The notes: generated from the letters alone by a model not told the origin. 64,000 nucleotides of DNA from Pimelobacter simplex (GCF_900114845.1 NZ_FOUK01000001.1:846479-910478); one strand, 5' to 3'. Shown: positions 42,666-52,472, counted from the first letter of the stretch. Numbers and translations are program-made.

Positions 42666-43949
42666 ATGGCAGAGGCCGCGATCGGGCGTGTCGCCATGAT
42701 CAGCCTGCACACCTCGCCGCTCGACCAGCCCGGCACGGGGGACGCGGGCGGCATGAACGTCTACGTCCTCGAGGTTGCCCGCCGGCTCGCCGACTGCGGC
42801 ATCGCCGTCGACATCTTCACCCGCGCCACCAGCTCCCAGCTCGACCCGGTGGTCGACGTGCGTGACGGCGTGACCGTCCGCAACGTCCACGCCGGCCCGT
42901 TCGAGGGGCTCACCAAGGAGCAGCTGCCCGGCCAGCTGTGCGTGTTCGCGCGCGACGTCCTGCGCGCCGAGGCCGAGCACCCGCCGGGCCACTACGACGT
43001 CGTCCACTCGCACTACTGGCTCTCCGGCCAGGTCGGCGCGCTCGCGCGCGACCGCTGGGGCGTGCCGCTCGTGCACTCGATGCACACGATGGCCAAGGTC
43101 AAGAACGAGGCGCTGGCCGCGGGCGACGCCCCCGAGCCGGAGGCCCGCGTGATCGGCGAGGAGCAGGTGGTCGAGGCCGCCGACGTGCTCATCGCCAACA
43201 CCGACCTCGAGGCCAAGCAGCTCATCAACCTCTACGACGCCGACCCGGGCCGGGTCGAGGTGGTCCACCCGGGCGTCGACACCGAGGTCTTCCGCGCGCT
43301 CTCGCCCGCCGAGCGGGCCCGCGCCCGCCGCGAGCGCGACCTCCCCGAGCAGGCCCTCGTGCTGCTCTTCGCCGGCCGGATCCAGCCGCTCAAGGCGCCC
43401 GACGTGCTGCTCCGCGCGGTCGCCGAGCTGCTCGTGCGCCGTCCCGACCTGCGCTCGCGCCTCGTCGTCCCCGTCGTCGGCGGGCCCTCCGGCAGCGGGC
43501 TGGAGCGCCCCGCCGCGCTCGCCAACCTCGCCGCCGAGCTGCGCATCGACGACGTCGTCCGCTTCGTCCCGCCGGTCCCGCAGCACGAGCTGGCCGGCTG
43601 GTACGCCGCCGCGAGCGTCGTCGCCGTGCCCTCCTACAACGAGTCGTTCGGCCTGGTCGCCGCCGAGGCGCAGGCCTCCGGCGCCCCGGTCGTCGCCGCG
43701 GCGGTGGGCGGCCTGACCACCGTCGTCCGCGACGGCCGCAGCGGCCTCCTCGTCGACACCCACGAGCCGCACGACTGGGCCCTCGCCCTCGAGCGCGTTC
43801 TCGGCGACGCCGACCTGCGCGACCGGCTCGCCGCCGGCGCGCTCGCCCAGTCCCGTGAGTTCTCCTGGGAGGCGACCGCCGCCCAGACCCTCGCCGTCTA
43901 CGAGCGCGCCCATGCGCTCCTCCGCCTCGAGGCAGGTGCCGCCCGATGA
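42666..43949 (+). CDS. mshA: D-inositol-3-phosphate glycosyltransferase MshA
   Basis: GT4 glycosyltransferase of 427 residues that starts mycothiol synthesis by joining GlcNAc to inositol 3-phosphate. It has [24 protein letters not shown] at the N-terminus (in part), [10 protein letters not shown], a [10 protein letters not shown] motif, [12 protein letters not shown] and the [12 protein letters not shown] donor-binding block with the E-x7-E motif. CAGGAGGTG precedes the ATG. Overlap with the YbjN gene by four bases matches the conserved mycobacterial order Rv0486-Rv0487. Mycothiol is diagnostic for actinobacteria. Confidence 0.97.
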   Translation: MAEAAIGRVAMISLHTSPLDQPGTGDAGGMNVYVLEVARRLADCGIAVDIFTRATSSQLDPVVDVRDGVTVRNVHAGPFEGLTKEQLPGQLCVFARDVLRAEAEHPPGHYDVVHSHYWLSGQVGALARDRWGVPLVHSMHTMAKVKNEALAAGDAPEPEARVIGEEQVVEAADVLIANTDLEAKQLINLYDADPGRVEVVHPGVDTEVFRALSPAERARARRERDLPEQALVLLFAGRIQPLKAPDVLLRAVAELLVRRPDLRSRLVVPVVGGPSGSGLERPAALANLAAELRIDDVVRFVPPVPQHELAGWYAAASVVAVPSYNESFGLVAAEAQASGAPVVAAAVGGLTTVVRDGRSGLLVDTHEPHDWALALERVLGDADLRDRLAAGALAQSREFSWEATAAQTLAVYERAHALLRLEAGAAR

Positions 43950-44440
43950 CCGGACCCGCGGACGTCGTGCGCGACTGGCTGCAGGCCAACGAGATCGAGT
44001 TCGACCAGACCGACGAGAGCGTCTTCAGCTTCTCGCTGCCCGGCGAGAAGAAGCTCCAGACCCCCGTGCGCCTCGACCTCGGCCCGCACGCGCTCGGCGT
44101 CCACGCGTTCGTGTGCCGGCGCCCCGACGAGGAGTTCGAGCGCGTCTACCGCTGGCTGCTCGAGCGCAACATGAAGATGTACGCCGTCGCCTTCGGCATC
44201 GACCACCACGGCGACATCTACCTCGACGCCCGCCTGCCCCTGTCGTCGGTCACGCCCGACGACCTCGACCGGCTCCTCGGCTCGGTGCTCACCTACGCCG
44301 ACGACGCGTTCAACACCATCCTCGAGCTCGGCTTCGAGTCGTCCATCCGCAAGGAGTGGGCGTGGCGGATCGACCGCGGTGAGTCCACGGCCAACCTCGA
44401 GGCGTTCCGGGGCTGGCTGGAGGCGGACCAGCAGGACTGA
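43946..44440 (+). CDS. YbjN-domain protein
   Basis: Cytoplasmic protein of 164 residues with the YbjN/type III secretion chaperone-like fold: [25 protein letters not shown] in outline and the [21 protein letters not shown] stretch. It follows mshA in many actinobacteria and overlaps it here by four bases. The function is not known; a chaperone-like or regulatory role is usually supposed. Confidence 0.9.
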   Translation: MTGPADVVRDWLQANEIEFDQTDESVFSFSLPGEKKLQTPVRLDLGPHALGVHAFVCRRPDEEFERVYRWLLERNMKMYAVAFGIDHHGDIYLDARLPLSSVTPDDLDRLLGSVLTYADDAFNTILELGFESSIRKEWAWRIDRGESTANLEAFRGWLEADQQD

Positions 44441-44478
44441 TCCGCCCCCAGTCTCAGGCTCCGGCTGCTACCGGCGTC

Positions 44479-45777
44479 TCAGCGGCTGATCCGCCAGGTC
44501 ACCTTGGCCGGCGTCGCGTCGACGTGTCCCGAGTTGTCGATGGCGCGGACCAGCACGGTGTGCTTGCCCGGCTTGAGCCGCTTGAGCCGCAGCGGCGACG
44601 CGCAGCTCTTCCAGGCCTTCTTGTCGACCTTGCACTGGAACGTCGAGCCGCCCTTGGTGGAGCGGAACCCGATCGTCGCCTTGCGCGCCTTGGTGGTGCG
44701 GCGGGGCTTCTGGGTGATCACGGTGTTGGGTGCGGCGTCGGTCTTGACGACCAGCTGGACCCCCGTGATGAAGCCACCGTCGCTGCTGCTGTCGTCGACG
44801 ACGTACAGCCGCCAGGTGCCGTTGGCCACGCCGCCGGAGAGGTCGGACAGCTCGTCGCCGTACGGGCCGGCGGGCGCCGGTGCGTTGTAGGCGTCGGGGC
44901 CGTCGTCCTGGTTCGAGGGTTTGTACGAGCCCGACACGCAGGCGGAGCCGTCCGGCAGCGCTGCCGCCGCGCTGTCGTCGAAGCGCAGGTTCACGCCGAC
45001 CAGGTCGGCACTACTGCAGACGTCGGACATGAGCACGACCGATGCCCCGGCGGGGCTGACCAGCAGGATGTCGAGGTCGTCCGGGTAGGTGTGGTAGCTC
45101 CCGGACAGCACGACGTCGACGTCGGTGATCCGGCCGGGCTGGTCGCTCACCGTGCGCTGGTACGGGTACGGCGTCGCGGGTCCCGCCGTCGGGATCGTGA
45201 TCGCCGCCGGCCCGGTCGTGATCTTGAGCGTGACGCCGCCGTTGATCGTCCCGACCTCGGTCGCGGTGTCGTCCATGACGTACAGCCGCCAGGTGCCGGC
45301 CGGGTTGCGGCCGTCGAAGCCGGACAGGGTGCCGCTCAGCGTGGTGGCACCCGGCGGCGTGGTGTCGCCACCACTGATGTTGGTCGGCCGGTAGGTACCG
45401 GTCGCGCAGCCGGTGGGGAGCGTGGTCGCCACCTCGTCGTCGAAGGTGAGCGTGCGGCCGCTGATGGCCGCGCTGCCGCAGGTGTCGGACATCAGCGGGA
45501 CGGCGACCGCGTTCGTGCCCGGGCTCACCAGCCAGATGTCGAGGTCGTTCGGCCGGGTGTGGCCCAGGCCGTTGAGGACGACGTCCACGTCGGTGATCCG
45601 GCCGCCGATGCCGGAGACCTGGACGTCCGAGGAGACGCTGCCGTTGTCGGTCACCGCGATCGGCGCCGAGTTGGTGAACGTGCCGCTGGCCGCCTGTGCG
45701 GGGCCGGCGGTGCTGAGACCGACGGCGAGGGTGCCGGCGGTGAGAAGGCCTGCTGTCATCAGTGCGAGACGACGCAT
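44479..45777 (-). CDS. Secreted protein with two proprotein-convertase P-like domains
   Basis: Exported protein of 432 residues. A Sec signal peptide ends at GPAQA-A near residue 30. Two homologous modules follow (about 31-190 and 195-350), each with ITDVDVVL, a DLDI(W/L)LVSP motif, a FDD-x-A stretch and a closing GTWRLYV-D; these resemble the P/Homo B domain of subtilisin-like convertases. A C-terminal Ig-like repeat has the FQCKVD ... SCASPLRLKRLKPGKHTV pattern. No protease domain is present. GGAAGGAG precedes the ATG. It is probably a surface or matrix protein; its partner is unknown. Confidence 0.87.
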   Translation of the reverse strand: MRRLALMTAGLLTAGTLAVGLSTAGPAQAASGTFTNSAPIAVTDNGSVSSDVQVSGIGGRITDVDVVLNGLGHTRPNDLDIWLVSPGTNAVAVPLMSDTCGSAAISGRTLTFDDEVATTLPTGCATGTYRPTNISGGDTTPPGATTLSGTLSGFDGRNPAGTWRLYVMDDTATEVGTINGGVTLKITTGPAAITIPTAGPATPYPYQRTVSDQPGRITDVDVVLSGSYHTYPDDLDILLVSPAGASVVLMSDVCSSADLVGVNLRFDDSAAAALPDGSACVSGSYKPSNQDDGPDAYNAPAPAGPYGDELSDLSGGVANGTWRLYVVDDSSSDGGFITGVQLVVKTDAAPNTVITQKPRRTTKARKATIGFRSTKGGSTFQCKVDKKAWKSCASPLRLKRLKPGKHTVLVRAIDNSGHVDATPAKVTWRISR

Positions 45778-45893
45778 GGCTGCTCCTTCCAGGAGGGGTC
45801 ACCTCCGTGTGTAGACCCGTCCGGAACGCACCGTGGCCTGAATCACCTTTTCTTAACCGTCGGTGCGCACCGGGCCCTGTCGGCGCCGGGCCC

Positions 45894-45899
45894 TAGGGT
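45894..45899 (+). promoter_or_regulatory. Leaderless-type -10 box (TAGGGT)
   Basis: TAnnnT hexamer six bases before the ATG at 45906. Confidence 0.5.
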
Positions 45900-45905
45900 C
45901 GCGGC

Positions 45906-46715
45906 ATGACGAGCACCGCCGAGAAGCGCGCCGCCTTCCGCGCCCTCCACGAGAGGGGCTGCTTCGTGCTGCCCAACCCCTGGGACCGCGGCACCGCCCG
46001 CTACCTCGCGCACCGCGGGTTCGCCGCCCTCGCCACGACCAGCTCGGGTGCCGCCTGGAGCCGCGGACGCCCCGACGGCTCGGCGACCCGGGACGAGGCG
46101 CTCGACCACCTGGCCGACATCGTCGGCGCCACCGACCTGCCGGTCAACGCCGACTTCGAGGACGGCTACGGCGCGACGCCCGACGAGGTCGCCGCCAGTG
46201 TCGCGCTGGCGGTCGAGACCGGGGTCGCGGGGCTCTCGATCGAGGACGGCGCCGACGGGACGTCGTACGAGCTGGGTGTGGCGGTGGAGCGGCTGAGCGC
46301 CGCCCGTGAGGCGATCGACGCCGGCGGGCACGACGTCGTCCTGGTCGCGCGGGCCGACGGCTTCTTCAACGGCCGGCCCGACCTCGACGACGTCCTCGAC
46401 CGGCTCCGCGCCTTCGCCCGGGCCGGCGCCGACTGCCTCTACGCGCCGGGGATCACCGCGCCCAACCAGGTCGCCGCTGTCGTCGCCGCGGTCGCTCCCC
46501 GGCCGGTCAACCTGCTCATCGGCGCCCAGAGCGACCTCACCCGCGACCGGGTGGCCGCGCTCGGCGTGCGCCGGATCAGCATCGGCGGCGCCTTGGCCCG
46601 CACGGCGTGGGGCGGCGTCGAGCGCGCCGCCGACCGGCTCGTCGAGGGCCGCTTCGACGGCTTCGCGGGCGCCGCCCAGGGCGGCGACCTCAACGCGCTG
46701 TTCAGCGGCTCCTGA
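45906..46715 (+). CDS. Isocitrate lyase / PEP mutase family protein
   Basis: TIM-barrel enzyme of 269 residues from the ICL/PEPM superfamily: FVLPNPWDRGTARYL, the PVNADFEDGYG motif with metal-binding acidic residues, SIEDG, and LVARADGF. This group includes 2-methylisocitrate lyase-like, oxaloacetate decarboxylase-like and carboxyphosphonoenolpyruvate mutase-like enzymes; the short type seen here usually has no proven substrate. A TAGGGT box lies six bases upstream of the ATG. Its end overlaps the convergent secreted-protein gene by 14 bases. Confidence 0.92.
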   Translation: MTSTAEKRAAFRALHERGCFVLPNPWDRGTARYLAHRGFAALATTSSGAAWSRGRPDGSATRDEALDHLADIVGATDLPVNADFEDGYGATPDEVAASVALAVETGVAGLSIEDGADGTSYELGVAVERLSAAREAIDAGGHDVVLVARADGFFNGRPDLDDVLDRLRAFARAGADCLYAPGITAPNQVAAVVAAVAPRPVNLLIGAQSDLTRDRVAALGVRRISIGGALARTAWGGVERAADRLVEGRFDGFAGAAQGGDLNALFSGS

Positions 46716-47847
46716 GCCTCACCCCCGGGCTCCACGCGCCGCGTCCGGCCTTCGACTGCGCGGCCACCTGGCAGGTGTACGCCGTCGCGCGGCGCAGTCC
46801 CCTGACGACCACGGACGCCGATGCCGCCGCGCCCTTGCCGCGGACCACGGCTCCGTGCTTCGGGGTGCACCGCGCGAGGTAGCCGGTCACCCGGGCGCCG
46901 CGCGGCGTCGACAGCGTGTGCCGCAGCCGCGCCTTGCTCGCGCTGACCCGCTTCGCGCGGGTGAGGGTGGGACGGGTCGGCGTGATGTGGGCCGCCGTGA
47001 CCTTGATCTTCTTCAGCGAGAACGTGAACCCCGACGCCTGGATGAAGAACCCACCGCCGTCCGGGTCGTGCCACGTGGTGAACGCGCCGCCGCCGGTGCC
47101 GCCGTTGACGGTGCCGCTGAGGCTGCCGGGGGTGAGCGTCTCCGGGTCGGGGATGCCCATGTCGCTGCGCATCTGGTCGTACGAGAGCCGGAACCGGATG
47201 CTCCCCGTGACGACCCCGCCCGCGTGGTACGTGTGCGGCGCGACCACCTCGGTGGTCAGCGCCTGGGAGCCGTCGGGCTGCTCGTCGAAGAAGATGCCGT
47301 TGTAGGCGGCGTTGGTGCCGACGTACATGCCGATGGTCGACTCGGTCCGGTCGTCGAGCATCGCCACGTCGGCGTCGAGGACCAGCGAGTCCGCAGTCGC
47401 GACGCTCGGGCACGGCCACGGCCAGGCGCCCGCCGTGCAGCCCTCGGCCCAGATCACCGGGGTGCCGACGATCCGGATCCACCGGTCGCCGGGCACGCCG
47501 CCGGTGTCGACGTCGGTCAGGCCCATCCGGCCGAACATCCGGTCGGGGACGAACGATCCGGTCCGCACGACCACGTCAACGACGTCGGTGGGCGCGGTGA
47601 TCGCCGTGACCACCGGGTGCAGCTCGCGGTAGCCGCCGAGGTCCGTGGGCAGGTCGACCGTCGCGCCGGAGGTCTTCGGCACGCCGTTGACGGTGAGCGA
47701 CTCGATGCAGGGCGCGGTCACCCCTGGAGCGCTGCACCAGCGCTCGGCGAGCGCCGAGGCGGGGGAGGCCACCGTGGTGGCTCCGGCGATCGCTGCCAGG
47801 GACGACCCGAGCAGCGCGAACGAGGCGAGGACGGCACGACGACGCAT
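46702..47847 (-). CDS. Secreted protein with a C-terminal fibronectin-III-like module
   Basis: Exported protein of 381 residues. The ATG at 47847 gives a signal peptide (MRRRAVLASFALLGSSLAA, cleavage near ASA-L). The centre has several Cys and Trp-rich stretches (WAEGCTAGAWPWPCPS). The C-terminal 90 residues (RVTGYLARCTPKHGAV, LRRATAYTCQVAAQSKAGRGAWS) look like a fibronectin type III domain. The whole is not a family I can name. The gene is convergent with the ICL/PEPM gene and downstream of the sigma factor gene on the same strand. Confidence 0.82.
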   Translation of the reverse strand: MRRRAVLASFALLGSSLAAIAGATTVASPASALAERWCSAPGVTAPCIESLTVNGVPKTSGATVDLPTDLGGYRELHPVVTAITAPTDVVDVVVRTGSFVPDRMFGRMGLTDVDTGGVPGDRWIRIVGTPVIWAEGCTAGAWPWPCPSVATADSLVLDADVAMLDDRTESTIGMYVGTNAAYNGIFFDEQPDGSQALTTEVVAPHTYHAGGVVTGSIRFRLSYDQMRSDMGIPDPETLTPGSLSGTVNGGTGGGAFTTWHDPDGGGFFIQASGFTFSLKKIKVTAAHITPTRPTLTRAKRVSASKARLRHTLSTPRGARVTGYLARCTPKHGAVVRGKGAAASASVVVRGLRRATAYTCQVAAQSKAGRGAWSPGVRLRSR

Positions 47848-47899
47848 GTGCTCACTGTGGCGCCGCAGGCCGCCGCCCCGCCGCCGATTCACGACATTG

Positions 47900-49069
47900 C
47901 TAGCCCTCGCCAAGTCCGGCGTTGAGCCGCGCCGCCTGCCGGGTCAGGTGGTCGCGCTCGCCGGTCGTGGTCGCCCGTGCGGCGGCGACCGCGTAGCGCT
48001 CGGCGGCGACCGCGTGGTGCCCGGCCCGCTCGTGCAGCCATGCGGCGACGGCGTCACGGCGGGGGAGGTCGTCCGGCAGGCCGTCGAGGATCCGGATGCC
48101 GGCGAGCGGTCCGTCGACCTCGCCGACGGCGACCGCGCGGTTGAGCGCGACGACCGGGCTGGGGGCGAGGCGGAGCAGCTCGTCGTACCACTCGAGGATC
48201 TGGGGCCAGTCGGTCTCGTCGGCGCGGGCGGCGTCGTCGTGGAGGGCGGCGATGGCGGCCTGGGCCTGGTATTCGCCGAGCGCGTCGCGGGCCAGCGCGG
48301 CCTGGAGGACGTCGACGCCCTCGGCGATCATCGCGGTGTCCCACCGGCTGCGGTCCTGCTCGGCGAGCGGGACCACCGCCCCCGCCGCCGTACGACGGGC
48401 GGCCCGCCGGGCGTGGTGCAGCAGCATGAGCGCCAGCAGCCCCGCGACCTCGGGGTCGTCGCTGGAGGCGGCGAGCTGGCGGGTGAGCCGGATGGCCTCC
48501 TCGGCGAGGTCGACCTCGCCGGTGAAGCCCTCGTTGAAGATCAGGTAGAGCACGCGCAGCACCGACCCGACCTCGCCCGGGGTGTCGAAGCGCTGGCCCG
48601 ACACGGTCTTCTTGGCCCGGGAGATCCGCTGGCCCATGGTGGGCTCGGGGACGAGGAAGGCCTCCGCGATCTGGCCGGTGGTCAGGCCGCCGACGGCGCG
48701 CAGGGTGAGGGCGACGGCGGACGCCGGGGTGAGCGACGGGTGGCAGCAGCGGCTGAGCAGGAGGAGGGCGTCGTCGGCCTCCTCGGCGGGACCCGGCTCG
48801 GGCTCGCGGTGGACCCTCAGCTCGCGCCGCTGGCGGGCGGAGACCGAGCGCTGCTCGTCGATGAGCTTGCGCCCGGCCACCTTGACCAGCCAGCCGCGCG
48901 GCTCGGCCGGCGTCCCCTCGGCGGGCCAGTGCCGCCACGCCTCGACCAGGGCCTCCTGGACGGCGTCCTCGGCCGCCGCGAAGTCGGCTCCGCGGCGGAC
49001 GAGGATGCCCAGCACCTGCGGCGACAGCGTGCGCAGCAGGTCCGTCAGCGCGTCGCTCACCGGCGTCAC
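47900..49069 (-). CDS. ECF sigma factor with C-terminal extension (ECF42 type)
   Basis: RNA polymerase sigma factor of 389 residues. Region 2 is AEDAVQEALVEAWRHWP with the LVKVAGRKLIDEQRS continuation; region 4 has GGLTTGQIAEAFLVPEPTMGQRISRAKK. A long helical, TPR-like C-terminal half follows (about 190-389). Sigma factors of this shape are known as ECF42 and are normally coupled with DGPF-domain proteins, as here: the GTG at 49069 overlaps the DGPF gene stop. No anti-sigma factor is adjacent; the C-terminal extension is thought to take that role. Confidence 0.92.
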   Translation of the reverse strand: MTPVSDALTDLLRTLSPQVLGILVRRGADFAAAEDAVQEALVEAWRHWPAEGTPAEPRGWLVKVAGRKLIDEQRSVSARQRRELRVHREPEPGPAEEADDALLLLSRCCHPSLTPASAVALTLRAVGGLTTGQIAEAFLVPEPTMGQRISRAKKTVSGQRFDTPGEVGSVLRVLYLIFNEGFTGEVDLAEEAIRLTRQLAASSDDPEVAGLLALMLLHHARRAARRTAAGAVVPLAEQDRSRWDTAMIAEGVDVLQAALARDALGEYQAQAAIAALHDDAARADETDWPQILEWYDELLRLAPSPVVALNRAVAVGEVDGPLAGIRILDGLPDDLPRRDAVAAWLHERAGHHAVAAERYAVAAARATTTGERDHLTRQAARLNAGLGEG

Positions 49070-49485
49070 TCCGTGACGGTCGGCGGCAGCTCGTTCATGA
49101 AGGGCCGCACCTCGAGCCACTCGTGGATCGGGGCGCCGTCCTTGCCCGGCGCCGACGAGAGCCGGGCCGCGGCCTCGTACGCGCGCTCGGGGGAGTCGAC
49201 GTCGATGACCATCCAGCCGGCGATGAGGTCCTTGGTCTCCGCGAACGGCCCGTCGGTGACCGGCGGCCGGCCCTCGCCGTCGTACCGGACCCAGGTGCCC
49301 TCGGGCGAGAGCGCCTGCGCGTCGACGAACTCACCGCTCTCGCGCAGCTCGTCGGCGACCTGCTGCATGAAGGCGATGTGGGCGGTGACGTCCTCGGGCG
49401 ACCACTGGTCCATCGGGATGTCGGTGCCGGGCACCCACGCGGGACCGGTGCGGCGGTAGTGCTTGAGGAGGAGGTACTTGGCCAT
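49066..49485 (-). CDS. DGPF/YCII-related domain protein
   Basis: Protein of 139 residues with the name-giving motif VTDGPFAETKD and the YCII-like fold (MAKYLLLKHYR at the start, GWMVIDVDSPERAYE). Such proteins occur with ECF42 sigma factors and may be their target or partner. AAGGAG is eight bases before the ATG at 49485, so the longer in-frame reading upstream is rejected. The following sigma factor is translationally coupled. Confidence 0.92.
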   Translation of the reverse strand: MAKYLLLKHYRRTGPAWVPGTDIPMDQWSPEDVTAHIAFMQQVADELRESGEFVDAQALSPEGTWVRYDGEGRPPVTDGPFAETKDLIAGWMVIDVDSPERAYEAAARLSSAPGKDGAPIHEWLEVRPFMNELPPTVTE

Positions 49486-49606
49486 GAGGGGCTCCTTCGG
49501 TTCCGAGACGGCCATTCTTGCCGCCTTCACCCCCAGGACGGAGCCGTTGGCACGGTCTCGACACCGGTTGGCAGAAAATCTTCGCGACGATGTCGGCCCA
49601 GATCCC

Positions 49607-49612
49607 TAGGGT
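49607..49612 (+). promoter_or_regulatory. Leaderless-type -10 box (TAGGGT)
   Basis: TAnnnT hexamer six bases before the GTG at 49619. Confidence 0.5.
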
Positions 49613-49618
49613 GCTCCT

Positions 49619-50593
49619 GTGACGAAGCGCGGATGGTCGCTGTTCCTGGCGATGTGCCTGATCTGGGGGCTGCCCTACCTCTTCATCCGGATCGCGGTCG
49701 AGGACGTCTCGCCGGCCGCCCTGGTCTTCCTGCGGACGGCGCTCGCGGCGCTCGTCCTGCTCCCCATCGCGCTCGTCCGGCGCGAGGTCGGCCCGGTGCT
49801 GGCGCGCTGGCGCCCGCTGACGCTGTTCGCCGTCATCGAGATCATGATCCCGTGGGTGCTGCTGGGCCACGCCGAGCAGCGGATCTCGTCCTCGCTGGCC
49901 GGCCTGCTGGTCGCGGCGGTGCCGCTGTTCGGGGCGCTCGCGTTCCTGGTGACCGCCCACGCCGAGCGGTTCTCGGCGACCCAGACCGGCGGCCTGGTGC
50001 TCGGTTTCGTGGGCGTGGCCTGCCTGGTGGGCCTCGACGTGCACCACATCGACGTGCTCGCCGTGGCCGAGATGCTGGGCGTCGCGATCTGCTACGCCGC
50101 GGGCCCGCTGGTGCTCGCGCGCTCGTTCGCCGACGTGTCCGGGCTGGGGGTGATGGCGTGCGCGCTCACGCTCACCGCCGTCGTCTACACGCCGTTCGGG
50201 CTGCTCGACCCGCCCACCGACGTCCCGGCCGAGGGGTGGCTGAGCATCGTGGTGCTCGCACTGGTGTGCACCGCCCTGGCGTTCGTGATCTTCCTCGAGC
50301 TGATCAAGGTGGCGGGCCCGACCCGGGCCACGATCATCACCTACGTCAACCCGGCCGTCGCGATCGCGCTCGGCGTCCTGCTGCTCGACGAGAGGCTGAC
50401 CACGGGCATGCTCGTCGGCTTCCCGCTCATCCTGGTCGGCTGCGTGGTCGCCGCCGGCGGCCGGGGCGCCACGGAGGCCGCGGCGCCCGAGCCCGCCGCC
50501 GACGTCGCGCTCGAGGTCGAGGCCGCCGCCGAGGCCGCCGTCGAGGTGGCCGACCCGGACGCCGACCCGGAGCCTCAGATCTCGAGCTTGTAG
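49619..50593 (+). CDS. EamA-family (DMT) transporter
   Basis: Ten-helix drug/metabolite transporter of 324 residues with two EamA repeats: an N-terminal LIWGLPYLFIRIAVE motif and, in the second half, PTRATIITYVNPAVAIALG. Members export amino acids or metabolites. A Glu/Ala/Asp-rich tail of about 45 residues follows the last helix and is not part of the fold. The GTG start follows a TAGGGT box by six bases. The 3' end overlaps the convergent regX3 gene by 19 bases. Confidence 0.91.
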   Translation: MTKRGWSLFLAMCLIWGLPYLFIRIAVEDVSPAALVFLRTALAALVLLPIALVRREVGPVLARWRPLTLFAVIEIMIPWVLLGHAEQRISSSLAGLLVAAVPLFGALAFLVTAHAERFSATQTGGLVLGFVGVACLVGLDVHHIDVLAVAEMLGVAICYAAGPLVLARSFADVSGLGVMACALTLTAVVYTPFGLLDPPTDVPAEGWLSIVVLALVCTALAFVIFLELIKVAGPTRATIITYVNPAVAIALGVLLLDERLTTGMLVGFPLILVGCVVAAGGRGATEAAAPEPAADVALEVEAAAEAAVEVADPDADPEPQISSL

Positions 50594-51252
50594 CCCAGCC
50601 CGCGGACCGTGACGAGGTACTTCGGCTCGCTCGGCTCCGGCTCGAGCTTGGCGCGCAGCCGCTTCACGTGGACGTCGAGCGTCTTGGTGTCGCCGACGTA
50701 GTCCGAGCCCCACACCCGGTCGATGAGCTGACCGCGGGTCAGCACCCGGCCGGGGTTGCGCAGGAACATCTCGAGGAGCTCGAACTCCTTGAGGGGCAGC
50801 CGCTGCTCGGTCCCGTCGACGGTGACGACGTGGCGCTCGACGTCCATCCGGACCGGGCCCGCCTCGAGCGTGTCGGGGAGCAGCTCGTCGCCGATGCCGC
50901 GGCGCAGGACGGCGCGGATCCGGGCGACGAGCTCACGGGGGGAGTACGGCTTGGTGACGTAGTCGTCGGCACCCAGCTCGAGGCCGACCACCTTGTCGAC
51001 CTCGTCGTCCTTGGCGCTCACCATGATCACCGGCACGTTGGAGGTCTGCCGGATGGTGCGGCAGACCTCGGTGCCGGGGATGCCGGGGAGCATCAGGTCG
51101 AGCAGCACGATGTCCGCGCCGTTGCGGTCGAACTCCTTGAGCGCCTCGTTGCCGTCGGCCGCGATCGCGACCTCGAACCCCTCCTTGCGGAGCAGGTAGG
51201 CGAGGGCGTCGCTGTAGCTCTCTTCGTCTTCGACGACAAGTACCCGGGTCAT
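50575..51252 (-). CDS. regX3: Response regulator RegX3 (PhoB/OmpR family)
   Basis: OmpR-type response regulator of 225 residues that controls the phosphate-starvation response in actinobacteria. The receiver has the acidic pair E8-D9, phosphoacceptor D52 (LLDLMLPG), the KPYSPRELVARI switch Lys, and a C-terminal winged helix with LTRGQLIDRVWG and GLGYKLEI. The ATG overlaps the senX3 stop (ATGA). With senX3 and the divergent phoU it forms the conserved actinobacterial Pho control locus. Confidence 0.96.
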   Translation of the reverse strand: MTRVLVVEDEESYSDALAYLLRKEGFEVAIAADGNEALKEFDRNGADIVLLDLMLPGIPGTEVCRTIRQTSNVPVIMVSAKDDEVDKVVGLELGADDYVTKPYSPRELVARIRAVLRRGIGDELLPDTLEAGPVRMDVERHVVTVDGTEQRLPLKEFELLEMFLRNPGRVLTRGQLIDRVWGSDYVGDTKTLDVHVKRLRAKLEPEPSEPKYLVTVRGLGYKLEI

Positions 51253-52460
51253 CGGGCTTCCTCCTGATCTTCGGTGCGTGCGCCCGGCGAGTCCGGGGCG
51301 GACGCAAGGGGGGCGAGCCGCACGTACGGTCCGCCCTCGTCGTGGTTCGGGTGCTGCGGCAGGATGAGCGTGAACGTCGAGCCCTGCCCCTCGACGGACC
51401 AGACCCGCACCTCGCCGCCGTGCGTGGCCGCGACGTGCTTGACGATGGACAGGCCCAGGCCGGTGCCGCCGGTCGAGCGGTGGCGCGCGGGGTCGACGCG
51501 GTAGAACCGCTCGAAGATCCGCTCCACCTCGGCCTCGGGGATGCCGATGCCCTGGTCGATCACCGAGATCTCGATGTCGTCGCCGGTCCGCCTGCGGGTG
51601 ACGACGACGCGCGAGCCGGGCTCGGAGTAGGCCACGGCGTTGGCCACCAGGTTGGAGACCGCCGCACTGACCTGCTTCTCGCTGCCGAGGACCTTGAGGC
51701 CCTCCTCGCCCTCGGCGATGACCTCGATGTCCTTGGCGCCGGCGTTCATGTCGACGAAGTCGACCGCGGAGGCGACGACGTCGTCGATCGAGACCCGCAC
51801 CGGCGACTCGAGCGGCTCGTCGCCCTGGAGCCGGGAGAGCTCGATGATCTGCTGGATCAGGCGGGAGAGCCGGTCGCTCTCGGTGAGCATCCGCGACGCG
51901 AAGCGGTAGACCGCGTCGGGGTCGTCGGAGGCGTCCTGGACGGCCTCGGCGAGCAGCCGGATCGCGCCGATCGGCGTCTTCAGCTCGTGGCTGACGTTGG
52001 CGACGAAGTCGCGCCGGACGGCGTCCACCTGGCGCTCCTTGGTGCGGTCCTCGACCAGCGCCAGCACCAGGCGCGAGCCCAGCGGGGCCACCCGGGCGGT
52101 GACGTGGCGCGGCGGACCACCGGCACGCGGCACGAGCAGCTCGGTCTCGCGGATCTGCCCGTCGCGGCGCACCTGGCGGATGAGGACGGCCAGCTCGTCG
52201 GAGAGCAGCCGGGTGCCACGGACGAAGCCCATCGCGAAGGCCGGCGCCGACGCCTTGACCACCGCGTCGGACTCGTCGACGACGACCGCGCTGCTGCGCA
52301 GCACGGAGAGCACCGCGGCCACGCCGTCGGGGAGCTGCGGCTCCTCGCGGGGCGCGGAGGCGGTCTGCTGACGGTCGCTCAGGTGCCAGGCGAGCATGGC
52401 GCCGCCGGCCACGAGGGCACCGAGCAGCGCGGCCAGGAAGGCCTGCGTCGTCGGGTCCAC
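51249..52460 (-). CDS. senX3: Sensor histidine kinase SenX3
   Basis: Membrane sensor kinase of 403 residues. An N-terminal membrane segment (about 7-25) is followed by a PAS-like region (about 45-140), the HisKA motif FVANVSHELKTP with H158, and an HATPase domain with NLVANAVAYS, DQGIGIP and GGTGLGLSIVKH. It phosphorylates RegX3 when phosphate is limiting. The start is GTG at 52460, six bases after a TACGAT box, hence probably leaderless. It is divergent from phoU. Confidence 0.95.
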   Translation of the reverse strand: MDPTTQAFLAALLGALVAGGAMLAWHLSDRQQTASAPREEPQLPDGVAAVLSVLRSSAVVVDESDAVVKASAPAFAMGFVRGTRLLSDELAVLIRQVRRDGQIRETELLVPRAGGPPRHVTARVAPLGSRLVLALVEDRTKERQVDAVRRDFVANVSHELKTPIGAIRLLAEAVQDASDDPDAVYRFASRMLTESDRLSRLIQQIIELSRLQGDEPLESPVRVSIDDVVASAVDFVDMNAGAKDIEVIAEGEEGLKVLGSEKQVSAAVSNLVANAVAYSEPGSRVVVTRRRTGDDIEISVIDQGIGIPEAEVERIFERFYRVDPARHRSTGGTGLGLSIVKHVAATHGGEVRVWSVEGQGSTFTLILPQHPNHDEGGPYVRLAPLASAPDSPGARTEDQEEAR

Positions 52461-52466
52461 CTCTCG

Positions 52467-52472
52467 ATCGTA
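52467..52472 (-). promoter_or_regulatory. Leaderless-type -10 box (TACGAT) of senX3
   Basis: TAnnnT hexamer six bases before the GTG start of senX3. Confidence 0.45.

Noticed and set aside
40422..43913. A 1163-codon minus-strand open frame
   Set aside because: It runs antisense to the nucleotidyltransferase gene and mshA, and through the SDR gene in another frame. Only its last 33 codons (the precursor) have their own start, ribosome site and family signature. Long antisense frames are common at this GC content.
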